A stretch of DNA of 26,512 nucleotides from JAZSQZ01 sp045538175 (GTDB lineage: Bacteria; Bacillota; Clostridia; Christensenellales; UBA1242): NCBI GenBank assembly GCA_045538175.1, contig JAZSQZ010000032.1, positions 1 through 26,512 on the forward strand, given 5' to 3'. Under the pieces are notes generated by a model, which saw nothing but the letters and a program-made list of their open reading frames with translations, did no database searches and had not been told where the DNA came from. Of this stretch, positions 1-7,007 are shown piece after piece. Position numbers and translations under genes: made by a program. The stretch's first letter is position 1, and every line of letters begins with the position of its first letter.

Positions 1-783
1 CATAACATCGTTGATTTCTGTTTCTTCTCCACCATTATTATTGATGTAAGGATACATCCAAGGATAATTTTTTCTGTCAACGCCATACAAAACCCTATTT
101 TCTTCTGTTGTATCAAAAATTTTACCAAGACCGGTAATTTCCATATCCTTAGAGCCTGCAACATACACAACACAACCTTCAACAAGTTCTGTTAAATTTG
201 TTGTGTTAAATGTTACTTTTTTATTCATACGATCTACATATGCTACCTTGATACCTGAAAGTGAATCTATTTTATTTCCTTCTTCATTATAAACATCAAC
301 AACCATACCTTCGATAAAATTTCTAACAGAATCAAATGTAGGAACCGAACCTTCTACTGCTATACATTTTGCAATAGCGCCTGAACCATCACCATACAAC
401 ATTCTTCCAAGATTAAAAGCACTTGCCTTAATCAAACTTTCCATTTCATCATTTAACAAATCAACAAAGGCACCGGCATTGCTTTGTGACGCCCTAATTG
501 CTTTATCGCTTATTTCAATTGTACCAAATAAGTTTTTAAGACCTGTTTTATATTGCAAAAAATCATGTCCTTGTGCTTTTGGAAGTTCTCCCGTTTCACT
601 TCCTGCACCAATACCACCGTTTATTCCATAAGGCGCAAGTTTTACAATTTCTTTTCCGTATACATCTTTTGATGTCTGTTTGATTTTTGATAAAAGCGGA
701 TTAGCATTTACATTTAATTGTTCACTAACCACACCAAGATAAACTGATTTTAGTGCATTTGTTGCACTTGTAAGTGTAACCAT
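1..783 (-). CDS. Phage major capsid protein, 3' end cut by the window
   Basis: This frame opens with ATG at 783 behind an AAGGAG ribosome site and stays open for 261 codons to the left edge, so the C-terminus is missing. The protein would form the icosahedral head shell. The N-terminal half reads like the coat proteins found with P22-type portals in Bacillota phages: an early segment with GINGGIGAGSETG, then a region with SDKAIRAS and FVDLL, followed by LGRMLYGDGSGAIAK. The middle is rich in beta-type residues. It starts 13 nt after the scaffold gene, in the usual portal-scaffold-coat order, and context supports the call as much as the motifs do. Another shell protein is less likely. Only about the first 260 residues can be judged. 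Confidence 0.8.
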   Translation of the reverse strand, partial: MVTLTSATNALKSVYLGVVSEQLNVNANPLLSKIKQTSKDVYGKEIVKLAPYGINGGIGAGSETGELPKAQGHDFLQYKTGLKNLFGTIEISDKAIRASQSNAGAFVDLLNDEMESLIKASAFNLGRMLYGDGSGAIAKCIAVEGSVPTFDSVRNFIEGMVVDVYNEEGNKIDSLSGIKVAYVDRMNKKVTFNTTNLTELVEGCVVYVAGSKDMEITGLGKIFDTTEENRVLYGVDRKNYPWMYPYINNNGGEETEINDVM

Positions 784-796
784 ATTTTCTCCTTTT

Positions 797-1426
797 TTAT
801 TTCATCATCTCTTTTGCAATTTTTCCAGCTTCTTGCAATGTTTTAGGTTTAGCATTTGGCGTAAGCACAACTTTTGCCCCTTCCCCACTACCCATAACTT
901 TTGGTGATGAAAAATTATTTATTTTTGAAATATATCTTTCAATTATTTCGTTTTTTATTTTTTCATTATTAAAAACAAATTCTTCTAAAAAACTTTTGTT
1001 TGAAAGCAAACTTTTGGGAGATTTAAAATTTTTTGTTGCAACTTTGCTCCATGCCACAGAAATGGGATTTTCCACATCTTCCATCTTGTCATCTCTTATA
1101 ACAGAAACAATGTCATCAACATATTCTTCCGATTCTGGATTTTCATCTACAAACCTTTTAATTTTATCTTCCCAATCATTTTGCAAATATATAGGTGTTT
1201 TTACATTGTCTACATTTTGCAACTTAGCAAGAGTTTGGCACTTTTTTGTAAATTCGCTTTGTAAATTATTATAAGCATCTAAAAGTGCCTTTCCACTTTT
1301 AAATTTTCCAAATGTGGAGCCATCTTGTTCATCTAGACCCAATTTATTTTCTTGTAAAATTTCTTTACCTTGGTCGTAAACACAGTTTGGTTGTTCCACA
1401 TCAATTTTGTTTTCTTCTTCAATCAT
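797..1426 (-). CDS. Phage capsid scaffolding protein
   Basis: A 209-residue acidic and lysine-rich protein that reads as mostly helical. Around residues 40-70 it has the pattern GKFKSGKALLDAYNNLQSEF followed by a helix with KKCQTLAKL. This 'subset of residues, LL-AY-NLQ' signature is typical of scaffolding proteins of podovirus-type heads. Such proteins are internal chaperones that guide coat assembly and later leave the prohead. The start codon overlaps the portal stop by 4 nt (ATGA type), so translation is probably coupled, and the coat gene follows 13 nt later. The C-terminal 40 residues are basic, as expected for the coat-binding end of scaffolds. No protease domain is visible. A minor structural protein is the main alternative. 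Confidence 0.75.
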   Translation of the reverse strand: MIEEENKIDVEQPNCVYDQGKEILQENKLGLDEQDGSTFGKFKSGKALLDAYNNLQSEFTKKCQTLAKLQNVDNVKTPIYLQNDWEDKIKRFVDENPESEEYVDDIVSVIRDDKMEDVENPISVAWSKVATKNFKSPKSLLSNKSFLEEFVFNNEKIKNEIIERYISKINNFSSPKVMGSGEGAKVVLTPNAKPKTLQEAGKIAKEMMK

Positions 1427-3294
1427 AAAACATCTCCATTTTTATTTAATTGTTTTTTATGCTCTCTAATATGTTCTAAAAATTTATTTTTTAAATTTGC
1501 ATTTTTGCTCAACATATTCTTATAAGTTTTATCAAGCATAAACGCAATGTGTGTATCAATATGTATTTTATGGTTATCAATTTCCAAAACTTCTACTTCT
1601 TTATTTTTTATTATGTCGATGTTTTCATCATCAGCATATTTTTTAAATAAGCTATCCATATCTAAGTCTTCACTCCAAACACCTAGCCCCAAAAGTTGTA
1701 AGGTTTTAATTCTTGTTGCATTATTGATTTTTCCATCTTTATCATATAGCAAACCCGACTCCAAAACAGACATTATAAACTCTCTTTTTTGCACAAGAGA
1801 ATCTCCCAATTTATCCGTAGTTTCTAGTTCAACTTCATCACTAGAGATGTCGCTATTTGACCAATAAAACAATTCCGATGTTCCACTAGAATTGACTGTT
1901 TTGGCGATTCTAGGGGCAATTACGAACTGCTTATAAAGCCTAACAATTTGTTTTGCTATATTTTTTGCCGAATTCCTTATATCTTCACTAGCATTTAAAA
2001 GACGTGCATCATCTTGTTCAATCATAAGTTGCAATGCAACACCACTTATGTTTTGAGAGATATTCGAACTGTTTGTCATAATATCACTTACACCACTAAT
2101 TTCAGAAAACTCTTTTATAAGTCGTTCTTCTTCTTTTTCAAAGTCTGCAGGCAAACTTCCACTTGCCATCATTTCTGGTGGATTACTACCTTGTCTATAA
2201 ATCAAAACTTTGCCTGGAGATAAACCTTCTTCTTCTAAATTATCCATATCGACTGAACCATCTTCAACAGATAACACACCCATGCTTATTCTATTTAAAA
2301 ATTCGTGCTTTCTATTTTTTACAGCGTTATACGCTCTTTGCACCGGAATCATTCTTTCAATAATACTACTTCCCCAAAAACAACCAGGCACCTTGTTTGA
2401 TGTTTGTTTAATAAAAGGGAAAGTCCTTTTACCGTTTATGCCATTTATATAAGGGAGTTCGCCAATATACAAAAGTTTATCCTGACAAACAATAATAAGA
2501 CGCCCTTCTGGATACTCAACTGTAGGTAGCTCATACCTTTCAATAACAATTGCATAATCATCTCTTAGAGCATTTGCAACTTTTCCAACAACACCGTTGT
2601 ATCCTATTCCACCCGTTGTTTGAGCATTTTCGAGAGTAAAAACATTTGTTTTTTCTCCTTCAACCGTTACACCCCATATATTTTTAATTGTTTTTATATC
2701 ATATGCTTTAGCATGAATAAGACTTGCTGTATCGTTCAAGTCTAAGCACGATGACGATTCTGGAAATATTTCATATGGTGGCACAGCAACAACTTCAACA
2801 TCTCCTTCAAGAACAGAAACACCATCTTTATTTTTACCTAAACTTCTACCAAGATCCCTATTCCATATTACTTTATAAAAACTAGTACCACAAATTTCGC
2901 TCCACCAGGTTGCATTTTCAATTGTTTTTTGCAAATCATGTTTTTCGTAAACAGAATTTAAAATATCTTTTGTCACCTTTGCAGACTTTATGTCTTCTTC
3001 TTCACCACTTACAGGCAAAACATTTAGTTTTGGCCTAACTCTTGTAAGTTTTGCCATCCTTGCTTCTATCATAGGGGCAATATGGTTATACACTTCCCTT
3101 TCTTGCCAGAAATACTGTTTATCATAATCTTCAACTTCGTTTAAAGAATTTATCGAACAATATTGGTTTCCTATCAAAAAGTTGTTATTTAGTTGCCACT
3201 GCGCCTCAAAAGACTTTCTCTCTTTCTGCCTAGATAAAAAATCATTTTTAACTTCTTCAACCAAATCTTCATAAAACTTATCTTTCTTTTTCAC
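1423..3294 (-). CDS. Phage portal protein (P22/T7-like head-tail connector)
   Basis: A 623-residue protein that would form the dodecameric ring through which DNA enters and leaves the head. It starts at GTG (3294) with AAGGAG 6 nt upstream; that ribosome site lies within the last codons of the preceding gene. Recognisable portal features are the N-terminal helix, the YNHIAPMIEARMAKL helix near residue 90, the TWWSEICGTSFYKVIW strand region, and the long wing/stem part with YNAVKNRKHEFLNRI and SGVALQLMIEQDDARL. The length and the HIAPMIE...R.RP pattern fit the large P22-like portals rather than the shorter HK97 type. Its position between terminase and scaffold/coat is standard. No frameshift or truncation is seen. 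Confidence 0.87.
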   Translation of the reverse strand: MKKKDKFYEDLVEEVKNDFLSRQKERKSFEAQWQLNNNFLIGNQYCSINSLNEVEDYDKQYFWQEREVYNHIAPMIEARMAKLTRVRPKLNVLPVSGEEEDIKSAKVTKDILNSVYEKHDLQKTIENATWWSEICGTSFYKVIWNRDLGRSLGKNKDGVSVLEGDVEVVAVPPYEIFPESSSCLDLNDTASLIHAKAYDIKTIKNIWGVTVEGEKTNVFTLENAQTTGGIGYNGVVGKVANALRDDYAIVIERYELPTVEYPEGRLIIVCQDKLLYIGELPYINGINGKRTFPFIKQTSNKVPGCFWGSSIIERMIPVQRAYNAVKNRKHEFLNRISMGVLSVEDGSVDMDNLEEEGLSPGKVLIYRQGSNPPEMMASGSLPADFEKEEERLIKEFSEISGVSDIMTNSSNISQNISGVALQLMIEQDDARLLNASEDIRNSAKNIAKQIVRLYKQFVIAPRIAKTVNSSGTSELFYWSNSDISSDEVELETTDKLGDSLVQKREFIMSVLESGLLYDKDGKINNATRIKTLQLLGLGVWSEDLDMDSLFKKYADDENIDIIKNKEVEVLEIDNHKIHIDTHIAFMLDKTYKNMLSKNANLKNKFLEHIREHKKQLNKNGDVL

Positions 3295-3297
3295 ACA

Positions 3298-3504
3298 CTA
3301 CTCCTTAATTTTTATTTTTTTATTTATATTTTCAATTGCTCTTGGGACAAGCATTTTGCCAAGTGACAAATATAAATCATTTAAACACTCTTTACACAAA
3401 CACAAATCTTTTAAAAACATCTTATTAAAACTTAATTTATAATTTGCAATTTTTTTACACATTAAACATTTGTGTATAATATCAATTTTCTTTGTTATCA
3501 CCAT
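3298..3504 (-). CDS. Small phage zinc-ribbon-like protein, function unknown
   Basis: A 68-residue basic protein with Cys13-x2-Cys16 and Cys35-x-Cys37-x2-Cys40, plus His11. This is enough for one structural zinc site of the ribbon type. It starts at ATG 3504 behind AAAGGAG, overlaps the preceding small terminase-like gene by 23 nt, and ends 3 nt before the portal start, so it belongs to the late operon. Small Cys-rich proteins occur between terminase and portal in several Bacillota phages, but no role is established for this one. DNA binding or an adaptor to the packaging motor would be guesses. Confidence 0.6.
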   Translation of the reverse strand: MVITKKIDIIHKCLMCKKIANYKLSFNKMFLKDLCLCKECLNDLYLSLGKMLVPRAIENINKKIKIKE

Positions 3505-3820
3505 CTACAAACTCCTTTTTTAAAAGTTCCATAATTTTTTCTTTTTCATTGAGCAATTCTTCATCTGTCATATTTGACAAATCAAGCTCTTTATCTTCAT
3601 ACTCAAAAAGAATTTTTAGGGCAGAAATATCAGGGGGAATTTGCTTGCTTACAACTTTCCGTTTTATAAGTTTTAACTTATCCCCTTCATCTGCACCATA
3701 CTCTTCAGTTATCTCATCAATAGAAAAGCCAAGTGCTTTTTTGCACAAGGCTTTTTTAATATTGTTTTCATCTAGTGATATTTTTTCTTTTTTTATTTTA
3801 CTTTTTGAAATCTGTTTCAT
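3482..3820 (-). CDS. Probable small terminase subunit or terminase-associated protein
   Basis: A 112-residue charged protein. Its middle, KKALGFSIDEITEEYGADEGDK followed by KLIKRKVVSKQIPPDISALK, matches the C-terminal pattern of small terminase subunits in Bacillota phages: a 'hEEVTEE...K..TK.v.PD..A..f.L' segment that makes the beta-barrel of the TerS ring and contacts the motor. The usual N-terminal helix-turn-helix is reduced to a short basic stretch (residues 1-25), so DNA recognition may differ from classic TerS. The gene lies downstream of the large subunit in the transcription direction, 21 nt after its stop, which reverses the usual TerS-TerL order. The start at 3820 has a modest AGGTG ribosome site. 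The role is inferred from the motif and the neighbours. Confidence 0.55.
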   Translation of the reverse strand: MKQISKSKIKKEKISLDENNIKKALCKKALGFSIDEITEEYGADEGDKLKLIKRKVVSKQIPPDISALKILFEYEDKELDLSNMTDEELLNEKEKIMELLKKEFVDGDNKEN

Positions 3821-3841
3821 TTAACACCTATTGTTATAAAT

Positions 3842-5272
3842 TTATAACCTATATTTGTTTTGTTTAATATTTCTATACAATTTTTCCTTATGGAGTTCAA
3901 TTTGAGTTTTCTTTTTTTCGTCTTGTTTGTTTTCTGGTCTTGACATAATGTAATACCTTAACTCATCTAGCGCGTGGTCATCTCTCTTTATAGGGGCATC
4001 ATTATTGCCCCAGAAATAGCTTTTTATCTCACGGATTAAATTTATACAATTTTTAAATATAAAAAGTTTACTTTCTCCCTTAGCATTTTTAAAATAACTT
4101 TTTACTCTGTTTATACCACTAAATAAGTCTTTATTAACATTTGTATTTACCAAAATACCATTATCATAAAAAAGTTCACTTACAGACTTTAATGCAGACA
4201 AAGTTTTTTGTGATGCAGCAGAATCAATAAGAGCCCCATACATACCTTTCAATGTTTGTTTCCAACCCAATCTTTTTGAAATTTCTTTTATTTTTTCTGC
4301 ATGATACTCTACGCTTTTGCCTTCTTCAAAATGCTCCGCAACAACATATATATTTCCGTCATAATCAACACAATACCAATGTGCAGATAACGGATTTTTA
4401 AGTCCAGGGTCGATAGAGATGTTATCCTGCCAATCAAACGGAACATTGAAGGGCTCTATAACATTTATCCTTTCATCAAATTCACTATAAACTAAACCAC
4501 CATTTCCAACAAATTTACCATACTTTCTAGATTCCAATTCATCATGCGACAAAGTCTTTTCAAGGGCTTCTATTTCCTTTTTATCTAAATACGGATTATC
4601 TTCCCAAGACATTTGTTCATACCATATTTCACTATCATTGTTAGCATTTAGATAAATTATGTCATACACCCAAGTTAAACCTTTAAGCGGAGTCATTGTT
4701 CCAAAAACTTCACCACCTTTATCTAAAACACGCATTTTACACTCCACATAGATGTCATAAGGTGGCTCTTCGTCAAACCAGACAAAATCCAGCGACGTTC
4801 CTTGAAATTTATCCCTACCTTGATCACAACTTTTAAAACCGATTCTGCTTTCTCCACCAAAAACGTTTTTGATTTTAATGTAATCAATAACACCACTTTC
4901 TGCAAAGTCTTTTCTGCCAGACAACATACCAATTTCTGTTATCCACTCTGGATTTATATAATTTAAAATTTTTCGTTGTGCAACATCTCTTTGAACTTGT
5001 GTGGATAGAGATACAACCCAGCACTCAATATTTTTCTTATTTTCTTTATAAGGATGTATCCCCCTTGCAAGATAAACTGTTTCTACTGCCCCACACTCAG
5101 TTTTGCCTGTCCTATTCCCACCAAAAACCCATCTGTTTTTCTTTTTTGATTTATGAAACTCTATTTGTTTTTGATGACAAATTTTTCCGGTATTATAATA
5201 TAAAATTTTGTTGTTATTTTTTCTTCTTTTTATTTCATTGTTTATTTTCTCTAATTTCTTTATTAAATCCAT
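3842..5272 (-). CDS. terL: Phage large terminase subunit (DNA-packaging ATPase/nuclease)
   Basis: This is the motor that pumps phage DNA into the prohead and cuts it. The 476 residues show both domains. In the ATPase part, an adenine-binding-type HQKQIEFH lies near residue 33, the Walker A loop GGNRTGKT at 51-58, Walker B VWFDEE with Asp167/Glu168, and the coupling motif GTMTP near 191-195. In the RNase H-like nuclease part, candidate metal-binding acids are Asp288 (SIDPG), Asp350 (LIDSAA) and Asp432/Asp436 (DDHALDELRY). The length is typical, all motifs are intact, and no intron or intein is present. The ribosome site is weak (AAGAGA). Upstream lie a short tandem repeat and, beyond a divergent surface gene, a sigma-like regulator that is a good candidate activator. 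Confidence 0.95.
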   Translation of the reverse strand: MDLIKKLEKINNEIKRRKNNNKILYYNTGKICHQKQIEFHKSKKKNRWVFGGNRTGKTECGAVETVYLARGIHPYKENKKNIECWVVSLSTQVQRDVAQRKILNYINPEWITEIGMLSGRKDFAESGVIDYIKIKNVFGGESRIGFKSCDQGRDKFQGTSLDFVWFDEEPPYDIYVECKMRVLDKGGEVFGTMTPLKGLTWVYDIIYLNANNDSEIWYEQMSWEDNPYLDKKEIEALEKTLSHDELESRKYGKFVGNGGLVYSEFDERINVIEPFNVPFDWQDNISIDPGLKNPLSAHWYCVDYDGNIYVVAEHFEEGKSVEYHAEKIKEISKRLGWKQTLKGMYGALIDSAASQKTLSALKSVSELFYDNGILVNTNVNKDLFSGINRVKSYFKNAKGESKLFIFKNCINLIREIKSYFWGNNDAPIKRDDHALDELRYYIMSRPENKQDEKKKTQIELHKEKLYRNIKQNKYRL

Positions 5273-5280
5273 TTCAAATC

Positions 5281-5300
5281 TCTTAAAATTTCTTAAAATC
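5281..5300. repeat. Two tandem 10-nt repeats before the terminase start
   Basis: TCTTAAAAT occurs at 5281-5289 and again at 5291-5299, which is exactly one helical turn apart and 9 nt upstream of the terminase ATG. Late-gene activators of Bacillota phages often bind direct repeats near terminase genes, so this could be a regulator site. In DNA this AT-rich it could also be chance. Confidence 0.3.
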
Positions 5301-5312
5301 TAACAAAACTTT

Positions 5313-5343
5313 TTGTTTTATTTTAAACAAAAGTGATTAAACT
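5313..5343 (+). promoter_or_regulatory. Putative promoter giving a leaderless mRNA for the SH3 gene
   Basis: A -10 box TAAACT lies at 5338-5343, exactly 6 nt before the ATG at 5350, and no Shine-Dalgarno sequence is present. A start 7 nt past the -10 box would fall on the A of the ATG. The -35 is weak (TTGTTT at 5313-5318, spacer 19). The same TAnnCT-N6-ATG layout precedes the genes at 7008 and 15950. Confidence 0.45.
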
Positions 5344-5349
5344 TTAGAT

Positions 5350-6168
5350 ATGAAAAGTTTGTTTTTTATTTTAATAATTACTTTTTTGTTTTTTAATTCA
5401 AATATTGAAACAACATCTGCAAGTTCAAATTCCGAAAATTACGCAAGAATAACCCAAAATCAAGTTTACTTATACACACTACCGGAAGACAAAGATGAAA
5501 ATGTTTTGTTTGAAATACCCAAGACTTATTTTGTAGAATTATTAAGTCAGCACAATAATTTATTCTATAAAGCAAAATATATTGATATTGTAGGTTTTGT
5601 AAAGGTTGACGATGTATTGCCTGTTTCCACTGCCCCACAAAACCCATATGCTGACAATATAAGATTTAGGGTTTATAGCAGTGACGGAGTAAATGTAAGA
5701 ACTGAACCATATATAAAAAACGGATTAGAGACAATTAAAGGGTCTCTAACCGTTTTAGACGAAAATGTCATTTATTACGGAAAAATCGAAGGCGAAGAAG
5801 CAGTAAAAAATCGCGGTACAACCTGGTATTATTGCAAATACAAAACAAGTAAAGAATCTATATATGGATATGTTTACGCAGGATTTTGTGATATGCTAAC
5901 ACAAATTACCGAAAACGAAGAAATTTTAACTTTTACCAATAATCCATTTTTTATAACTCAAGACGAAATTATAAACACACAATTAAGTTCAAACAACACG
6001 ACAAAAAATATTATTTTGACTCTCACAATTATTCCAACCATTATTTTTTTATACTTATTGTTTAAGCCATACAAAATTAAAAGTAAAAATCTAAAAAACA
6101 AAAGCAATTTTTTTATAAAAGCAAAAACTCAAAAAAATCAAAAATTATATGATGATTATGAACTTTAA
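5350..6168 (+). CDS. Exported, membrane-anchored bacterial SH3-domain protein
   Basis: A 272-residue protein with an N-terminal signal sequence (hydrophobic core about residues 4-15, likely cut near ASA/SS at 24-26). Two SH3b-like units follow: roughly residues 30-95 (YARI...VYLYTLPE...FVKVDDV) and 103-185 (VNVRTEPY...WYYCKY...YGYVYAGF). A single membrane helix near 217-238 precedes a basic cytoplasmic tail. SH3b domains usually bind peptidoglycan or cell-wall peptides, so a wall-facing sensor or anchor is likely; no enzyme domain is present. The gene is divergent from the terminase, and its stop overlaps the stop of the convergent late regulator by 3 nt, so it sits inside the phage module. 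That makes it a possible lysogenic-conversion gene. It has no ribosome site and probably uses a leaderless mRNA. Confidence 0.75.
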   Translation: MKSLFFILIITFLFFNSNIETTSASSNSENYARITQNQVYLYTLPEDKDENVLFEIPKTYFVELLSQHNNLFYKAKYIDIVGFVKVDDVLPVSTAPQNPYADNIRFRVYSSDGVNVRTEPYIKNGLETIKGSLTVLDENVIYYGKIEGEEAVKNRGTTWYYCKYKTSKESIYGYVYAGFCDMLTQITENEEILTFTNNPFFITQDEIINTQLSSNNTTKNIILTLTIIPTIIFLYLLFKPYKIKSKNLKNKSNFFIKAKTQKNQKLYDDYEL

Positions 6169-6725
6169 GTGCAAATTGAACTTTTTTTCATCTCTTTAAA
6201 TATAGAATTACAAATTATTGTTTTTATATTTTTTACATCTCCACCGTCTTCGTCTTCATATATATTCCAACTATTCAAATTTGAAAAAATAGCATCAAGC
6301 GATTTTTTATTATTCTTTAAAAATACAATATCATTTTGCTTGATAAATTCTCCCATTTGAGAAGAAAAAGACCTTAGTGCTGCATCAATTCTTCTAAAAC
6401 AAGTACGCAAATTTATTGACAACTTCTCTGCTATAAACTTCGCAGAAAAACCATCTATAAATCTAAGTATAAGCAACTTTGAAAATTCCGGCTTTAATTT
6501 CTTTAAAACAGTATTTGTTGCAATTTTTAGGTTTATAAGCAAAACTTTTTTATCTGTTAGCGACATAATCATATTTGCTTGATTTATAGTAGTATCCGAA
6601 AATGAGAAGTGATAATTTGAAGAACTTATCCCCTTTACTTCTACCAATCTATCAATAGAAGAAATCAAGGTCGGCAAATACTTATAAATACTCAATAAGT
6701 TTCTATAAATGTTTTTTGTTTCCAT
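6165..6725 (-). CDS. Phage late-gene regulator with sigma-70 region-4-like HTH
   Basis: A 186-residue protein with a perfect AAGGAGG ribosome site 5 nt before ATG 6725. Residues about 88-130 (FSKLLILRFIDGFSAKFIAEKL, then SINLRTCFRRIDAALRSF) form the helix-turn-helix of sigma region 4 as found in ArpU/RinA/LtrA-type phage activators. Those proteins turn on the packaging and head genes, and this gene lies just upstream of them in the same orientation. The N-terminal 80 residues are helical with no known domain. The upstream region holds two possible promoters and a LexA-type box, which would tie late phage expression to DNA damage. The sigma-like fold is clear; the activator role is inferred from position. 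Confidence 0.7.
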   Translation of the reverse strand: METKNIYRNLLSIYKYLPTLISSIDRLVEVKGISSSNYHFSFSDTTINQANMIMSLTDKKVLLINLKIATNTVLKKLKPEFSKLLILRFIDGFSAKFIAEKLSINLRTCFRRIDAALRSFSSQMGEFIKQNDIVFLKNNKKSLDAIFSNLNSWNIYEDEDGGDVKNIKTIICNSIFKEMKKSSICT

Positions 6726-6814
6726 TTAACCTCCTTGGATTATGCAAACAACCCTTTTACTTGCATACATACGCTTAATAAAACATTTGCAATTTGTTCC
6801 GTAATCGCAAAAAC

Positions 6815-6844
6815 ATTATAGTTGACAGAAATTTTAAAAGTCAA
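6815..6844 (-). promoter_or_regulatory. Sigma-A promoter of the late regulator
   Basis: On the minus strand TTGACT (6844-6839), an 18-nt spacer and TATAAT (6820-6815) match the housekeeping consensus closely. The transcript would begin near 6808 and have a leader of about 80 nt before ATG 6725. The LexA-type box lies about 20 nt upstream of its -35, so LexA would not directly cover this promoter. Confidence 0.6.
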
Positions 6845-6857
6845 CATTCAATGACAC

Positions 6858-6887
6858 ATTTTATCAAACATATGTTCTATAATACAA
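6858..6887 (-). promoter_or_regulatory. LexA (SOS) box inside a second regulator promoter
   Basis: On the minus strand the segment 6878-6865 reads AGAACATATGTTTG, which fits the Bacillota LexA box CGAACRNRYGTTYG at 13 of 14 positions. It sits in the 18-nt spacer between TTGTAT (6887-6882) and TAAAAT (6863-6858), where LexA binding would block RNA polymerase. The same 13-mer GAACATATGTTTG recurs at 21422-21434. The box match is seen; control by LexA is inferred. Confidence 0.6.
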
Positions 6888-6896
6888 CTAATAATA

Positions 6897-6926
6897 TGAC
6901 AACTGCTTGTCAGGTTTTTTGTTTTT
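6897..6926 (+). terminator. Short hairpin followed by a T tract, possible terminator or operator
   Basis: TGACAA (6897-6902), loop CTGC and TTGTCA (6907-6912) form a perfect 6-bp stem, followed by GG and T runs at 6915-6920 and 6922-6926. It looks like a small intrinsic terminator on the plus strand, yet no plus-strand gene precedes it within the control region. The 16-nt dyad could instead be a repressor operator. Confidence 0.35.
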
Positions 6927-6972
6927 CTAAAAAGATTTTAAAGGAATATAAATTATAAGATTTTTTATTTAG

Positions 6973-7001
6973 TTGCCTTTTGTTTAAATAAAATATATAC
7001 T
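6973..7001 (+). promoter_or_regulatory. Strong promoter for a leaderless mRNA of the propeller gene
   Basis: TTGCCT (6973-6978), a 17-nt spacer and TATACT (6996-7001) make a good sigma-A promoter. The -10 box ends 6 nt before the ATG, so the expected start point is the A at 7008. There is no Shine-Dalgarno sequence. This is the clearest of the three leaderless-type starts in the window. Confidence 0.6.
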
Positions 7002-7007
7002 TATAAT

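Noticed and set aside
1547..3824. Plus-strand open frames opposite the portal and terminase genes.
   Set aside because: Low-complexity antisense shadows of well-supported phage genes.
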